Shown here: in pieces, positions 1 through 6,783 of the stretch
Position numbering within the stretch: position 1 is the first letter of the stretch
Layout of the letters: each line of letters begins with the position of its first letter
From: an uncultured Muribaculaceae bacterium
GTDB lineage: Bacteria; Bacteroidota; Bacteroidia; Bacteroidales; Muribaculaceae
Direction of reading: 5' to 3'
Length of the DNA stretch: 10,335 nucleotides
Assembly (NCBI GenBank): GCA_910589095.1
Contig: CAJUSN010000090.1
Coordinates: 1 to 10,335 of the forward strand
Translations under genes and position numbers: made by a program
The notes under the pieces: model-generated
Told to the model about the DNA's origin: nothing
Database searches by the model: none
Seen by the model: the letters and a program-made list of their open reading frames with translations, nothing else

Positions 1-517
1 GGCTCACCCCATCTATCACGTTCCCCTTACCCAAGCGATGGTGGACAAGATGCGCGCTTCCGGGCTGATTTCAGCAATTATCCGTGAGCCGGCTCCACAA
101 GGTGAGTTCCTGTTCCCCGATGGAATATCCGACAACTGGACCCGTCAGGACTACGGACCTGTCATGATTCCAAAGAAGGGACAGACAATAAAGATCACGC
201 CCGAAAACTGGCCCATGTATGAACGAGTGATTCGCAACTATGAGTATCACTACGACTCCTATCTAAAAGATGGAAAGGTCTATATCGATGGCAAGCCCGC
301 TGACACATACACATTCGCCATGGATTATTACTTCATGATGGGCGACAACCGCGACTGCTCTCTTGATTCCCGCTACTGGGGCTTTGTGCCCGAGGATCAT
401 ATTGTGGGCAAGCCGATGAGAGTCCTCGTGTCCTTTGATAAGGACAAAACCCTCTTCAACGGCGGTATCCGCTGGGACCGTGTGTTCAAAAACGCAAATC
501 CGGGATTCGAGGAATGA
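1..517 (+). CDS. lepB: Signal peptidase I, C-terminal part (5' end outside window)
   Basis: Membrane-bound type I signal peptidase, which removes signal peptides from exported preproteins on the outer face of the inner membrane. The frame is open from base 2 with no stop, so the gene begins upstream; the first ATG in the window (base 38) is internal. About 171 residues are present. The family's conserved box E, GDNRDCSLDSRYWGFVP, is encoded at bases 341-391 and is followed by the usual EDHIVGK segment. The insert before box E (KDGKVYIDGKPADTYTF) resembles the long Bacteroidota versions. The catalytic serine and lysine boxes lie upstream of the window and cannot be checked. The stop overlaps the start of the WbqC gene (ATGA, 514-517), indicating translational coupling. 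In Bacteroides genomes this pair often follows dapB, so dapB or a second lepB may lie just upstream; that is from general knowledge, not visible here. Confidence 0.95.
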   Translation, partial: AHPIYHVPLTQAMVDKMRASGLISAIIREPAPQGEFLFPDGISDNWTRQDYGPVMIPKKGQTIKITPENWPMYERVIRNYEYHYDSYLKDGKVYIDGKPADTYTFAMDYYFMMGDNRDCSLDSRYWGFVPEDHIVGKPMRVLVSFDKDKTLFNGGIRWDRVFKNANPGFEE

Positions 518-1134
518 CCAATCGTAAGGTTAGCGATACCACTTTGATTCTTCCGTCGCGCTATGCCGCCTCGGTGGACTACTATGCGCTTTTGAGTTCT
601 CACCGCAAAGTGGTCATCGACACCTCAACGCGCTTCAATAAGCGCCAGAAGGAAACACACCGATGCACCGTGGCCGACACCCATGGAGTGCGTTCCCTCA
701 CCGTGCCGATCGAGAAACCCCTCACCATGACCGGAGCCTCTTGGAGCGACATCCGCATCTCTTCCCATGGCGAATGGTGGCATGTTCATTGGGAAACGTT
801 CAAATCAGCCTATGGACGCACGCCGTTCTTTGAATATTATGCCGATGATTTCGCCCCTCTCTTCACTTCCGCCACTCCCGGCATGAGTGTCACCGAATTT
901 AATTGCCGAATCGACACTCTTCTGCGCCGCTTCATGCTCATAGATAGCGAGGTGATTTATGGTCAGGCACCCGATGGCGACTGTATTGATATGCGCAATT
1001 CGCCGCTACCCGAATATTCAGCATCCCGTCCCTATTATCAGGTACGGGCGCTCGCCCAAGGCTTCATCCCCGGACTGTCAGCAATGGATCTTCTCTTTAA
1101 TCTCGGCCCCGAAGCCACGCTCTATCTCCCTTGA
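514..1134 (+). CDS. WbqC family protein
   Basis: A 206-residue soluble protein of the WbqC-like family (PF08889 by my recognition). Family features visible are the N-terminal strand with the Y-x-x-SVDYYALL segment (about residues 17-27), the TRFNKRQKETHR segment (39-50), a core reading SLTVPIE (61-67), and the signature around HVHWETFKSAYGRTPFFEYY (90-109). WbqC proteins were named from O-antigen clusters, and many Bacteroidota carry one next to lepB with no polysaccharide cluster nearby, as here. The biochemical activity is not established to my knowledge, so no reaction is assigned. The ATG start overlaps the lepB stop by four bases, and no better upstream start exists. There is no signal peptide or membrane segment, so a cytoplasmic location is inferred. 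The next gene starts 4 bases downstream, so all three are probably on one mRNA. Confidence 0.9.
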   Translation: MTNRKVSDTTLILPSRYAASVDYYALLSSHRKVVIDTSTRFNKRQKETHRCTVADTHGVRSLTVPIEKPLTMTGASWSDIRISSHGEWWHVHWETFKSAYGRTPFFEYYADDFAPLFTSATPGMSVTEFNCRIDTLLRRFMLIDSEVIYGQAPDGDCIDMRNSPLPEYSASRPYYQVRALAQGFIPGLSAMDLLFNLGPEATLYLP

Positions 1135-1138
1135 AATC

Positions 1139-2170
1139 ATGGACATTTACCGCCTGCTCAAAACCGTAGCCTCCCGTCATGTACCCGCCTCTGTCAAACT
1201 CGCCGGGCTCGCAGTGATGATAGCCGCACGCCGAAGGGTTGCCGGTGTGTTCATCGATCCCTCCATGGGGTGCAATCTCCGATGTCGCATGTGTTATTTC
1301 AGCGACCCGCAAAAGCGTGCCTCCATGCACGGAACAATTTCCGATGAATGGCTCTCGCTAGTTGAGCGTTCTCTTTTTCCTGCAGCACTGAAACTTCAGA
1401 TTGGATGCGGGGCCGAACCAACGCTCTACCCGCACCTCGAAAATCTTATAAGTCGTGGACGCAAGGCCGGTATCCCCTATATATCCTTGACCACCAACGG
1501 CCAGCTCTTAGCCACCGGTAAGGTTAACCTTGAGGAGCTCGTCGATGCCGGTCTCAATGAACTCACCCTTTCGCTCCACGGCACCTCTCGCGACAATTAC
1601 GAGTATTTGATGCCCGGTGTCAAGTATGACAATCTGCTTCGGCTTATAGACATGCTGGCTTCTATCAAGCAGCATCATCCGAACTTCAAAATCAGAATCA
1701 ACTTCACTGTCAATTCCCGCAACCTTGCCGATCTTCGGGGCGATGGTTTTTGGAACATTTGGCAACGCGTACAACCCGATATTGTTCAGCTGCGCCCTGT
1801 CCAACAGATGGGCCAAACTGATTGGGACGATTTCAATGCCGAACCAATCAAGGCTGCTTACCCGCTCACCATTGGAAATGTAATAGAGCAGTGCCGCCTC
1901 CGCAACATTACATGCATAGCTCCATCGCTGGAACAGATTGACTCTGTGGTCACCGAACAGGACGGCACCAGTGCGCTTATCGAGGACGTGACTTACTGTT
2001 ACGTTTCACCCTCAGTTTGTTACAAACCTGATTTTGATCCATCACGCCACACTTTTTTCAGCTATGCGCGTCGGCGCAACACCGTGACCACTCTCATTAA
2101 AGCTGCTCTTGCCGGTAAAAAAGGTCGTGAGCGCAACGCAAGCAAGAAACTCAACTACCGGATTGACTGA
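1139..2170 (+). CDS. Radical SAM domain protein with extra C-terminal cysteines
   Basis: A 343-residue radical SAM enzyme, substrate unknown. The [4Fe-4S]-binding CxxxCxxC motif is at C45-C49-C52 (MGCNLRCRMCYFS). A variant of the GGEP SAM-binding motif follows (GCGAEPTLYPHL, 89-100), then the TTNGQLL strand (118-124) and the LSLHGTSRDNYEYLMPG segment (144-160), all typical of the partial TIM barrel. Four further cysteines, C252, C259, C287 and C294 (C-x6-C-x27-C-x6-C), lie in the C-terminal third and could bind an auxiliary cluster as in SPASM or twitch proteins; this is inference. The reading frame is open further upstream to an ATG at 959, but that part lies inside wbqC and encodes no domain, so I chose the ATG at 1139, 4 bases after the wbqC stop. 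No strong Shine-Dalgarno is seen. There is no signal peptide; residues 17-30 are mildly hydrophobic. The stop is 10 bases from the stop of the convergent GH20 gene. Confidence 0.9.
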   Translation: MDIYRLLKTVASRHVPASVKLAGLAVMIAARRRVAGVFIDPSMGCNLRCRMCYFSDPQKRASMHGTISDEWLSLVERSLFPAALKLQIGCGAEPTLYPHLENLISRGRKAGIPYISLTTNGQLLATGKVNLEELVDAGLNELTLSLHGTSRDNYEYLMPGVKYDNLLRLIDMLASIKQHHPNFKIRINFTVNSRNLADLRGDGFWNIWQRVQPDIVQLRPVQQMGQTDWDDFNAEPIKAAYPLTIGNVIEQCRLRNITCIAPSLEQIDSVVTEQDGTSALIEDVTYCYVSPSVCYKPDFDPSRHTFFSYARRRNTVTTLIKAALAGKKGRERNASKKLNYRID

Positions 2171-2180
2171 CCTTCCTATA

Positions 2181-4454
2181 TCACTCTACAATAACTTCAT
2201 CAAAGTAGAGCCATGTTGCCGAGCCTTCCCGGGCCATTCCGTCGGGAATCACACCGGGATTCGTGGCGCTGATTTTCAAGTAACGGGCATGGGTCCCCGC
2301 TTCAACGGGAAGCTCTATGTCCACAATCCTTACTGGGTGTGATTCTTCAGCCGTGATTCCAGGCTTAACTGTTGAAACAGGCATGAAATCCACTCCGTTT
2401 TCCGAGACTGCAAGCTGTATTGCATCCGGGGCTAAAACACATATATCGCTGTTGATTAGCGTTCCAAGACTGACTTTGCCAAATGATTGCACCTCCCCGA
2501 GATCAATCGTAAACTCAGCCGTGCGGTTGTGCCATCCTGCCCATTCGAAATCCGAATTGCGTGTGCTCCCGCGCAGTCCGTTGGTGAGTCGCAATGAAAG
2601 GCCATTGCTGCAATCAGCTGCCACAACCTCGCGCCCGGTGGCCAAATTGAAATTCAATGGCAGTTGCAGCAGTTTGCCGCGTCGTTCTCCATCCTTCATG
2701 GTTGAAGCATAGATGATACCCGGTTCAGCAATGTTGAATCGGCTGAACGGATATGAGAGTGCGGAATCGGCCAGGGAATACATTACCTGTGCATCCGGGC
2801 GCTCGCATTGCAAATCCACGCTCACTGTACCGTCACCGTTAGGAGTCAGAGTGTGCTGTACATTCCACATTGATTCAGCATGATCGATACCCAATTTGTC
2901 AAGAGTGGGTATCAGCATGTCCAGGCTTTCAAGAAAACGAGGCCAATTTTTAGCTCCCTTTGGTGTCCATGCCACGTCAGCAACAGCCATAAGTCGGGGG
3001 AATACGAGATACTGCATGTCGTCGGCCGTTTTGCAAAATTCGCTCCAAAGCGACCCCTGCAACCCTATCATCGACCTTTCCAGCTCCGGAGTCCAGTCAT
3101 CTCCAACAGGTTCGTAATGATAGATATCGCTCAACCGGTTATTGCCGAAATATGTCCAGGGTTCAAACCACTGCGGACCCTGATAGCGAATCAAATACGT
3201 GGTTTTGGCCGGAGTCATTATGAACCGTCGGCCTGTGCGGCGAGAATAATCCACAGCTGTTGTGCCATCACCCTGCCATCCGAACACCACTATATCCTCT
3301 TTGGGGTTGCCATAAGTCACTTCATCCCAACCCATCGCGGTCCGCCCCTTTGAGCGCACAAATGCATTGATACGATCCATGAAATAGCCTTGCAGCTCCT
3401 CGCTGTCGGCCAGCCCTTCCGTACGGATGCGTTCTTGGCAAAGCGCGCATCTGTTCCAAAGTGTCTTGTTGGCCTCGTCACCTCCCAGATTTATCATAGG
3501 GGAGGGGAATATCTCCATCACTTCGCTTAGAACATCCTGATAAAAATCATATACCTTATCATTGCCGGCACACATTATTATAGAGGCATCCTTACCCCCT
3601 ATCCCTGGAAAAACGCCAACGAATTTGTCATTCACCTCACAGGCCAGTTCCGGATAAGAGGCAATAGCCGCGGCGGCGTGCGCCGGCATTTCTATCTCAG
3701 GCACGATGTTCACATGTCGTTCGGCGGCATATTTCACCAACTCGCGCATCTCATCCTGAGTATAGTAACCTCCTACGGGAGTAGGTTCCTCGGCGTTTCG
3801 CTGATTTAGTCTCCCGGGGAACAATTCCGGTCTATCAACCCTCCAGGCGCCAACTTCCGTGAGTTTCGGATACTTCTTTATCTCAAGGCGCCATCCGTTG
3901 TCGTCCGTCAGATGAAGATGCAGACTGTTGAGTTTCAGTCGAGCAGCCATATCTATGAATTTCTTTATCTCATTGGCCGGAATGTAACATCTCACCACGT
4001 CAAGCATCAATCCGCGGTATTCCAACCGAGGGAAATCGCTTATCTTACAAATAGGTACAGTGCGCCGCACGGTATCGGCATCTATCATCTGCACCAATGT
4101 CTGCACGGCATAAAATCCTCCTGTTGCGGTCGCAGCCTCAATCTCTATACCCTTGGGATTTACCGATAACTTATATTCCTCCTTGCCAAGTTCAGGATTA
4201 AGTTTCACAGTTATATCGCCTCCTTTCTTTACTCCCGAGGCTTCCTGCCCTGTCATAGTGAGTGTTTCAATCACTTCTTTGGCCAGTCCCTGCGATGCTT
4301 TGTCCGCCCCTTTCACTCCTATGTTCCGGGGAACTGTGTAAGTTCCCGTTCCAACATCAACTTTAGCAGGCCGGGGGATCACGTTAATCTCTCCTGCTGC
4401 AGCCGTGAACAGCCCGGAAATCAGCAGCATTGTAGCTATAAGAATATTTTTCAT
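2181..4454 (-). CDS. Secreted beta-N-acetylhexosaminidase, GH20, with discoidin-like C-terminal domain
   Basis: A 757-residue exo-acting glycoside hydrolase of family GH20, which removes terminal beta-linked GlcNAc or GalNAc from glycans such as host mucin or N-glycans. Residues 1-20 form a signal peptide with likely cleavage after AAA; there is no lipobox cysteine, so it is probably periplasmic or secreted. Next come a GH20b-type domain (about 22-135), then the TIM barrel (about 143-505) with HLHLTDDNGWRLEIKKYP (179-196), VPEIEMPAH (251-259), the catalytic pair D326-E327 in INLGGDE, GWDEV (375-379), and the LQGSLWSE and VADVAWTP segments. An Asn (322) stands where many GH20 enzymes have His in HxGGDE. 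Residues 540-600 look like a chitobiase-type C-terminal region, and about 625-757 like an F5/8 type C (discoidin) carbohydrate-binding domain. By family mechanism the substrate N-acetyl group assists catalysis. There is no SusC/SusD pair in the window, so this is not visibly part of a polysaccharide utilization locus. It follows the zinc-ribbon genes by 105 bases and has its own candidate promoter. Confidence 0.95.
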   Translation of the reverse strand: MKNILIATMLLISGLFTAAAGEINVIPRPAKVDVGTGTYTVPRNIGVKGADKASQGLAKEVIETLTMTGQEASGVKKGGDITVKLNPELGKEEYKLSVNPKGIEIEAATATGGFYAVQTLVQMIDADTVRRTVPICKISDFPRLEYRGLMLDVVRCYIPANEIKKFIDMAARLKLNSLHLHLTDDNGWRLEIKKYPKLTEVGAWRVDRPELFPGRLNQRNAEEPTPVGGYYTQDEMRELVKYAAERHVNIVPEIEMPAHAAAAIASYPELACEVNDKFVGVFPGIGGKDASIIMCAGNDKVYDFYQDVLSEVMEIFPSPMINLGGDEANKTLWNRCALCQERIRTEGLADSEELQGYFMDRINAFVRSKGRTAMGWDEVTYGNPKEDIVVFGWQGDGTTAVDYSRRTGRRFIMTPAKTTYLIRYQGPQWFEPWTYFGNNRLSDIYHYEPVGDDWTPELERSMIGLQGSLWSEFCKTADDMQYLVFPRLMAVADVAWTPKGAKNWPRFLESLDMLIPTLDKLGIDHAESMWNVQHTLTPNGDGTVSVDLQCERPDAQVMYSLADSALSYPFSRFNIAEPGIIYASTMKDGERRGKLLQLPLNFNLATGREVVAADCSNGLSLRLTNGLRGSTRNSDFEWAGWHNRTAEFTIDLGEVQSFGKVSLGTLINSDICVLAPDAIQLAVSENGVDFMPVSTVKPGITAEESHPVRIVDIELPVEAGTHARYLKISATNPGVIPDGMAREGSATWLYFDEVIVE

Positions 4455-4542
4455 GGTAGGTATGGTGTATGTTCGATATTGCCGCCGGTTGTTCCGCCCG
4501 GTAATTATTCAAAAAATCCATAAGTTAAATTCGGTTTAAATC

Positions 4543-4550
4543 CAAACTTA
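4543..4550 (-). promoter_or_regulatory. Candidate Bacteroidota promoter (-7 element) for the GH20 gene
   Basis: The minus strand reads TAAGTTTG, a full match to the Bacteroidota sigma-ABfr -7 consensus TAnnTTTG, about 90 bases before the GH20 start and just after the stop of the upstream zinc-ribbon gene. The surrounding 4505-4550 stretch is AT-rich. I see no clear TTTG -33 element 19-21 bases upstream, which lowers confidence. If real, it would let the hexosaminidase be expressed separately from the upstream operon, with a leader of about 80 bases. Confidence 0.4.
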
Positions 4551-4559
4551 CTCTTAGGG

Positions 4560-5147
4560 TCAGCGAGTGTGGTAGTTGAATGGTATTTCGTAACCTTTGT
4601 AATTGGTGAACGTTCCGGAATAGGACAGGGTGCCCGAGCCGGAGCGCGACACACGTCCGGAGAAGGTGCCAATGTGACTACCGCTCTCATCTACAGCCTC
4701 AAGCTTCAGAGCTCCTGTGGATTCATTATAGGAGGTTAACCTGACTTTTCGTTCGTAATTGGTGAAACGGTAGCGTCCGGTTTTTCCATCCATATCAAGC
4801 CATGACGACGCGTCGCCTCCAAGCGTGCCTGTCATGTGAAATGAATCCTTCCCCACAATTGTTGGATCCTGAACAGTTATATTTTCCTCTTTATTTTCAG
4901 TTCCCTCTGATGTTTCACCCCCTGGGTTTAACCATCGCCATAACAGTATCCCCAAAAGAATGGCCAGAACCACACACAGAGTGGATATCAGGGCAATCCA
5001 TCCGCGTGAAATCCGTGGAGCGTCAGGTGAGCTTGTTGCAGGCGAGCTCATTGTGCGGGTGAAGTCCATCTCATAACCGCAGTGAGGACACCGGGCGAGC
5101 GTGTGGGATACTTTTCCTTTACATTCAGGGCAGATGTTGATTGGCAT
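4560..5147 (-). CDS. Zinc-ribbon, single-pass membrane protein with beta-rich C-terminal domain (unknown function)
   Basis: A 195-residue protein I cannot assign to a named family. It begins with a four-cysteine zinc ribbon, CPEC (6-9) and CPHCG (20-24), then a linker rich in Ser, Pro and Thr. A transmembrane helix follows at about 50-72 (WIALISTLCVVLAILLGILL), then an acidic linker (about 76-92). The C-terminal domain (100-195) is rich in Gly, Ser and aromatics with alternating strands (TGRYRFTNYERKVRLTSY; GTLSYSGTFTNYKGYEIPF), suggesting a small beta-barrel. The likely topology is ribbon in the cytoplasm and C-terminal domain in the periplasm; this is inference. The start ATG is 19 bases after the stop of a gene with the same layout, so the two are probably co-transcribed. 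The ribbon may be structural or a partner-binding module; no nucleic-acid-binding region is seen. Confidence 0.85.
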   Translation of the reverse strand: MPINICPECKGKVSHTLARCPHCGYEMDFTRTMSSPATSSPDAPRISRGWIALISTLCVVLAILLGILLWRWLNPGGETSEGTENKEENITVQDPTIVGKDSFHMTGTLGGDASSWLDMDGKTGRYRFTNYERKVRLTSYNESTGALKLEAVDESGSHIGTFSGRVSRSGSGTLSYSGTFTNYKGYEIPFNYHTR

Positions 5148-5166
5148 GGAACTGATATATGGAGTG

Positions 5167-6087
5167 TCAATTGATGGTTATGCTGTTGTTCAGACCTTTC
5201 GTTACAGTGAGATCAGCTGAGCAGAGTCCGTCCTCGGCATAAAGAGAGCCGTCATACCGGTAGCCTTTGATTCCAGAGTATGAGGTATCAGAGTTCTTTT
5301 TCATACCCTTGGCTACCATACCGGTGAGGAATGTGTCGCGTGAGGATGCTGTGTCGAAATACACGGTGATAGTTGGGCCGCATTCACCGGGATGGACAAT
5401 TATGCAATTCCATGGACCGTTGGTGGCGCGTGGACTGTCCGTGGATTGATCCCAATCGCAATTCAGGCAATAAACTTTCACCAAGTCGCTGACCATCTCG
5501 CCCCCTTCAACTTCATACTTTATCGGCCTTGTGGAGGCAAGTGTGTAGCCTTGCATCTGCAGAGAGCCGCCGAGGTTGTCGTTGGGCACAAAGAGTTTTA
5601 CCTTTGTCTCTTCCTCTCCCTCTGCTGTATAGTTCATTCTGGTGCCGGTGCCGGCGGTGAAGAAGTTGGCGAAAGTCACGAAATGACTTTTCACCTCCTG
5701 AGCGTAGCGTAGTGAGTCGCGCTGATGTTGCTGACGCTCCAAATCGGCTATGGAGTCGAGGCGGCGGGCTTCGGCCATTTCACGCAGTGCCGCTTCAGCC
5801 TCCGCCTCGCGAACACTCTTGGTGTGATAATAATATATACCTAAAGCCACATCGGCCAGCACGAACACCACTGCCAATACTATGAGCAGCGTTCTTGCGG
5901 TTCGGTTTTTGCGAGGTTGTGGATCAGTGAAGTCTTCTTCTTGAAAAGGGTGCACATGGCCGGGGGCTCCGGTGATGCGCACAGTTGATTCAAGATCATA
6001 GCCGCAGTGCGGACAGGTATCAGCATCCGATGGTACCGGGGCGCCACAGCGGGGGCATGGGTAGGAGGGATGATTGGATGTGGTCAT
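5167..6087 (-). CDS. Zinc-ribbon, single-pass membrane protein with coiled coil and periplasmic domain (unknown function)
   Basis: A 306-residue protein of unrecognised family. The N-terminal zinc ribbon has C11-C14 (CPRCG) and C25-C28 (CPHCG). A proline and charged linker follows (about 40-62), then a transmembrane helix at about 65-87. A highly charged Ala/Glu/Arg-rich segment (90-132) probably forms a helix or short coiled coil, with a folded domain of about 170 residues after it (136-306). That last part contains C207, C210, C227, C236 and C289, which could form disulfides if it is extracytoplasmic. The ATG overlaps the stop of the DUF4294 gene (ATGA, 6087-6084), implying coupled translation. 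The architecture is shared with the next gene downstream, but the C-terminal domains do not look alike. A role in envelope sensing or assembly is possible; nothing in the sequence proves it. Confidence 0.87.
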   Translation of the reverse strand: MTTSNHPSYPCPRCGAPVPSDADTCPHCGYDLESTVRITGAPGHVHPFQEEDFTDPQPRKNRTARTLLIVLAVVFVLADVALGIYYYHTKSVREAEAEAALREMAEARRLDSIADLERQQHQRDSLRYAQEVKSHFVTFANFFTAGTGTRMNYTAEGEEETKVKLFVPNDNLGGSLQMQGYTLASTRPIKYEVEGGEMVSDLVKVYCLNCDWDQSTDSPRATNGPWNCIIVHPGECGPTITVYFDTASSRDTFLTGMVAKGMKKNSDTSYSGIKGYRYDGSLYAEDGLCSADLTVTKGLNNSITIN

Positions 6088-6713
6088 AAGGTTCCGAGTT
6101 CAACGCATGTGGCCACGCGTTCTATTATTGCATCTTTATGGTCATTGTCAGGCCGGTAATCCACCTTCAGGTTCACTCCGAAAAACCTCCCGAATGTTTG
6201 CCAGAAGGTGGCGCGGAAGGAACCCAGGAAAGCCTTGATGATGTTGTAGCCCGACTGATTGGTTTCACGTTTTATCAGTTTGCACAGCATATTGGCCTGT
6301 GATTTGGTAAATTTCTTTAACACAGGCTTGTACTGTTCGAAAATCGCTTTTTCCATCCGCTTCAGATATTCCTCCCTCTCTTTCGGGTCGGGGAAGGTCT
6401 CGATATATTCGTAGGTCTCGAGCAGGGTGGAGCAGATGAGTTTGGCGTAGGGGAGGGTGAGTTTCACATCGCGCACCGTGCGCCAATAGAATTCTTCCTC
6501 CTTTTTGTTCTTGAAAACAAGGGGCGGATAGCATACCACATCGGCCAACACTATCATCGTAACCTCTTCGCCGTCAATTTCCGTCACGTAATAGCCGCGC
6601 GTCGCACGTTTGCGGCCTGTCCCCGGCTCCGGGATGTCAAGCAGCGCCGGCTCTGCCGCGAAAACCGTGGCTAAAGTCAGGAACAGAATGGAGAGAGATA
6701 CGAATCGTTTCAC
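6084..6713 (-). CDS. DUF4294 domain protein, exported
   Basis: A 209-residue protein I recognise as DUF4294, a Bacteroidota family of unknown function. Residues 1-19 form a signal peptide (cleavage probably around VFA-AE), with no lipobox cysteine, so a periplasmic location is inferred. The DUF core is visible as YPPLVFKNKKEEEFYWRTV (about 62-80), LPYAKLICSTLLETYEYIE (about 87-105), the QYKPVLKKFTKSQ segment, and the conserved KRETNQSGYNIIKAFLGSF stretch before a short tail. The length is usual for the family. The start codon is GTG (6713-6711): reading upstream in frame there is no ATG before a TAG stop nine codons earlier. There is no Shine-Dalgarno, only an A-rich leader. It begins 70 bases after the nadB stop and overlaps the following zinc-ribbon gene by four bases, so it appears to head the DUF4294/zinc-ribbon operon, or to continue the nadB transcript. 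Confidence 0.9.
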   Translation of the reverse strand: MKRFVSLSILFLTLATVFAAEPALLDIPEPGTGRKRATRGYYVTEIDGEEVTMIVLADVVCYPPLVFKNKKEEEFYWRTVRDVKLTLPYAKLICSTLLETYEYIETFPDPKEREEYLKRMEKAIFEQYKPVLKKFTKSQANMLCKLIKRETNQSGYNIIKAFLGSFRATFWQTFGRFFGVNLKVDYRPDNDHKDAIIERVATCVELGTL

Positions 6714-6745
6714 TTTGGCTGCTTTTTTCTTTATTTTCGTCTTCT

Positions 6746-6776
6746 ATAACTTATATAACGTGGGACAGGGGCAAAA
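6746..6776 (-). promoter_or_regulatory. Weak candidate promoter for the DUF4294/zinc-ribbon operon
   Basis: In the 70-base gap after nadB the minus strand has TTTTG (6776-6772), then 18 bases, then TAAGTTAT (6753-6746). The first resembles a Bacteroidota -33 element; the second matches TAnnTT of the -7 element but lacks the final TG. The leader to the GTG start would be about 25-30 bases. This is a weak match, and read-through from nadB is an equally good explanation. Confidence 0.25.
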
Positions 6777-6783
6777 CATTGTG

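Noticed and set aside
959..1138. A 60-residue extension of the radical SAM frame inside wbqC
   Set aside because: It lies within a confidently coding gene in another frame and has no domain features; the ATG at 1139 gives a normal 4-base gap.
1..2170. A hidden ribosomal peptide modification system (radical SAM enzyme plus peptidase plus precursor)
   Set aside because: The peptidase is housekeeping signal peptidase I, no small precursor gene or dedicated transporter is visible, and WbqC is not part of known peptide modification systems.
2184..2210. Inverted repeat CTCTAC / GTAGAG near the convergent gene ends, a possible terminator
   Set aside because: It is inside the GH20 coding sequence, has a 15-base loop and no T-run, so it does not look like a rho-independent terminator.
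2317..3353. Plus-strand open frames of 73-157 codons opposite the GH20 gene
   Set aside because: They are shadows of the GH20 gene; the translations show no motif, and the opposite strand encodes a complete conserved enzyme.
4505..4690. A 61-codon minus-strand frame overlapping the end of the zinc-ribbon gene
   Set aside because: It overlaps the real gene in another frame, and its tail covers the putative GH20 promoter; there is no motif or conserved feature.
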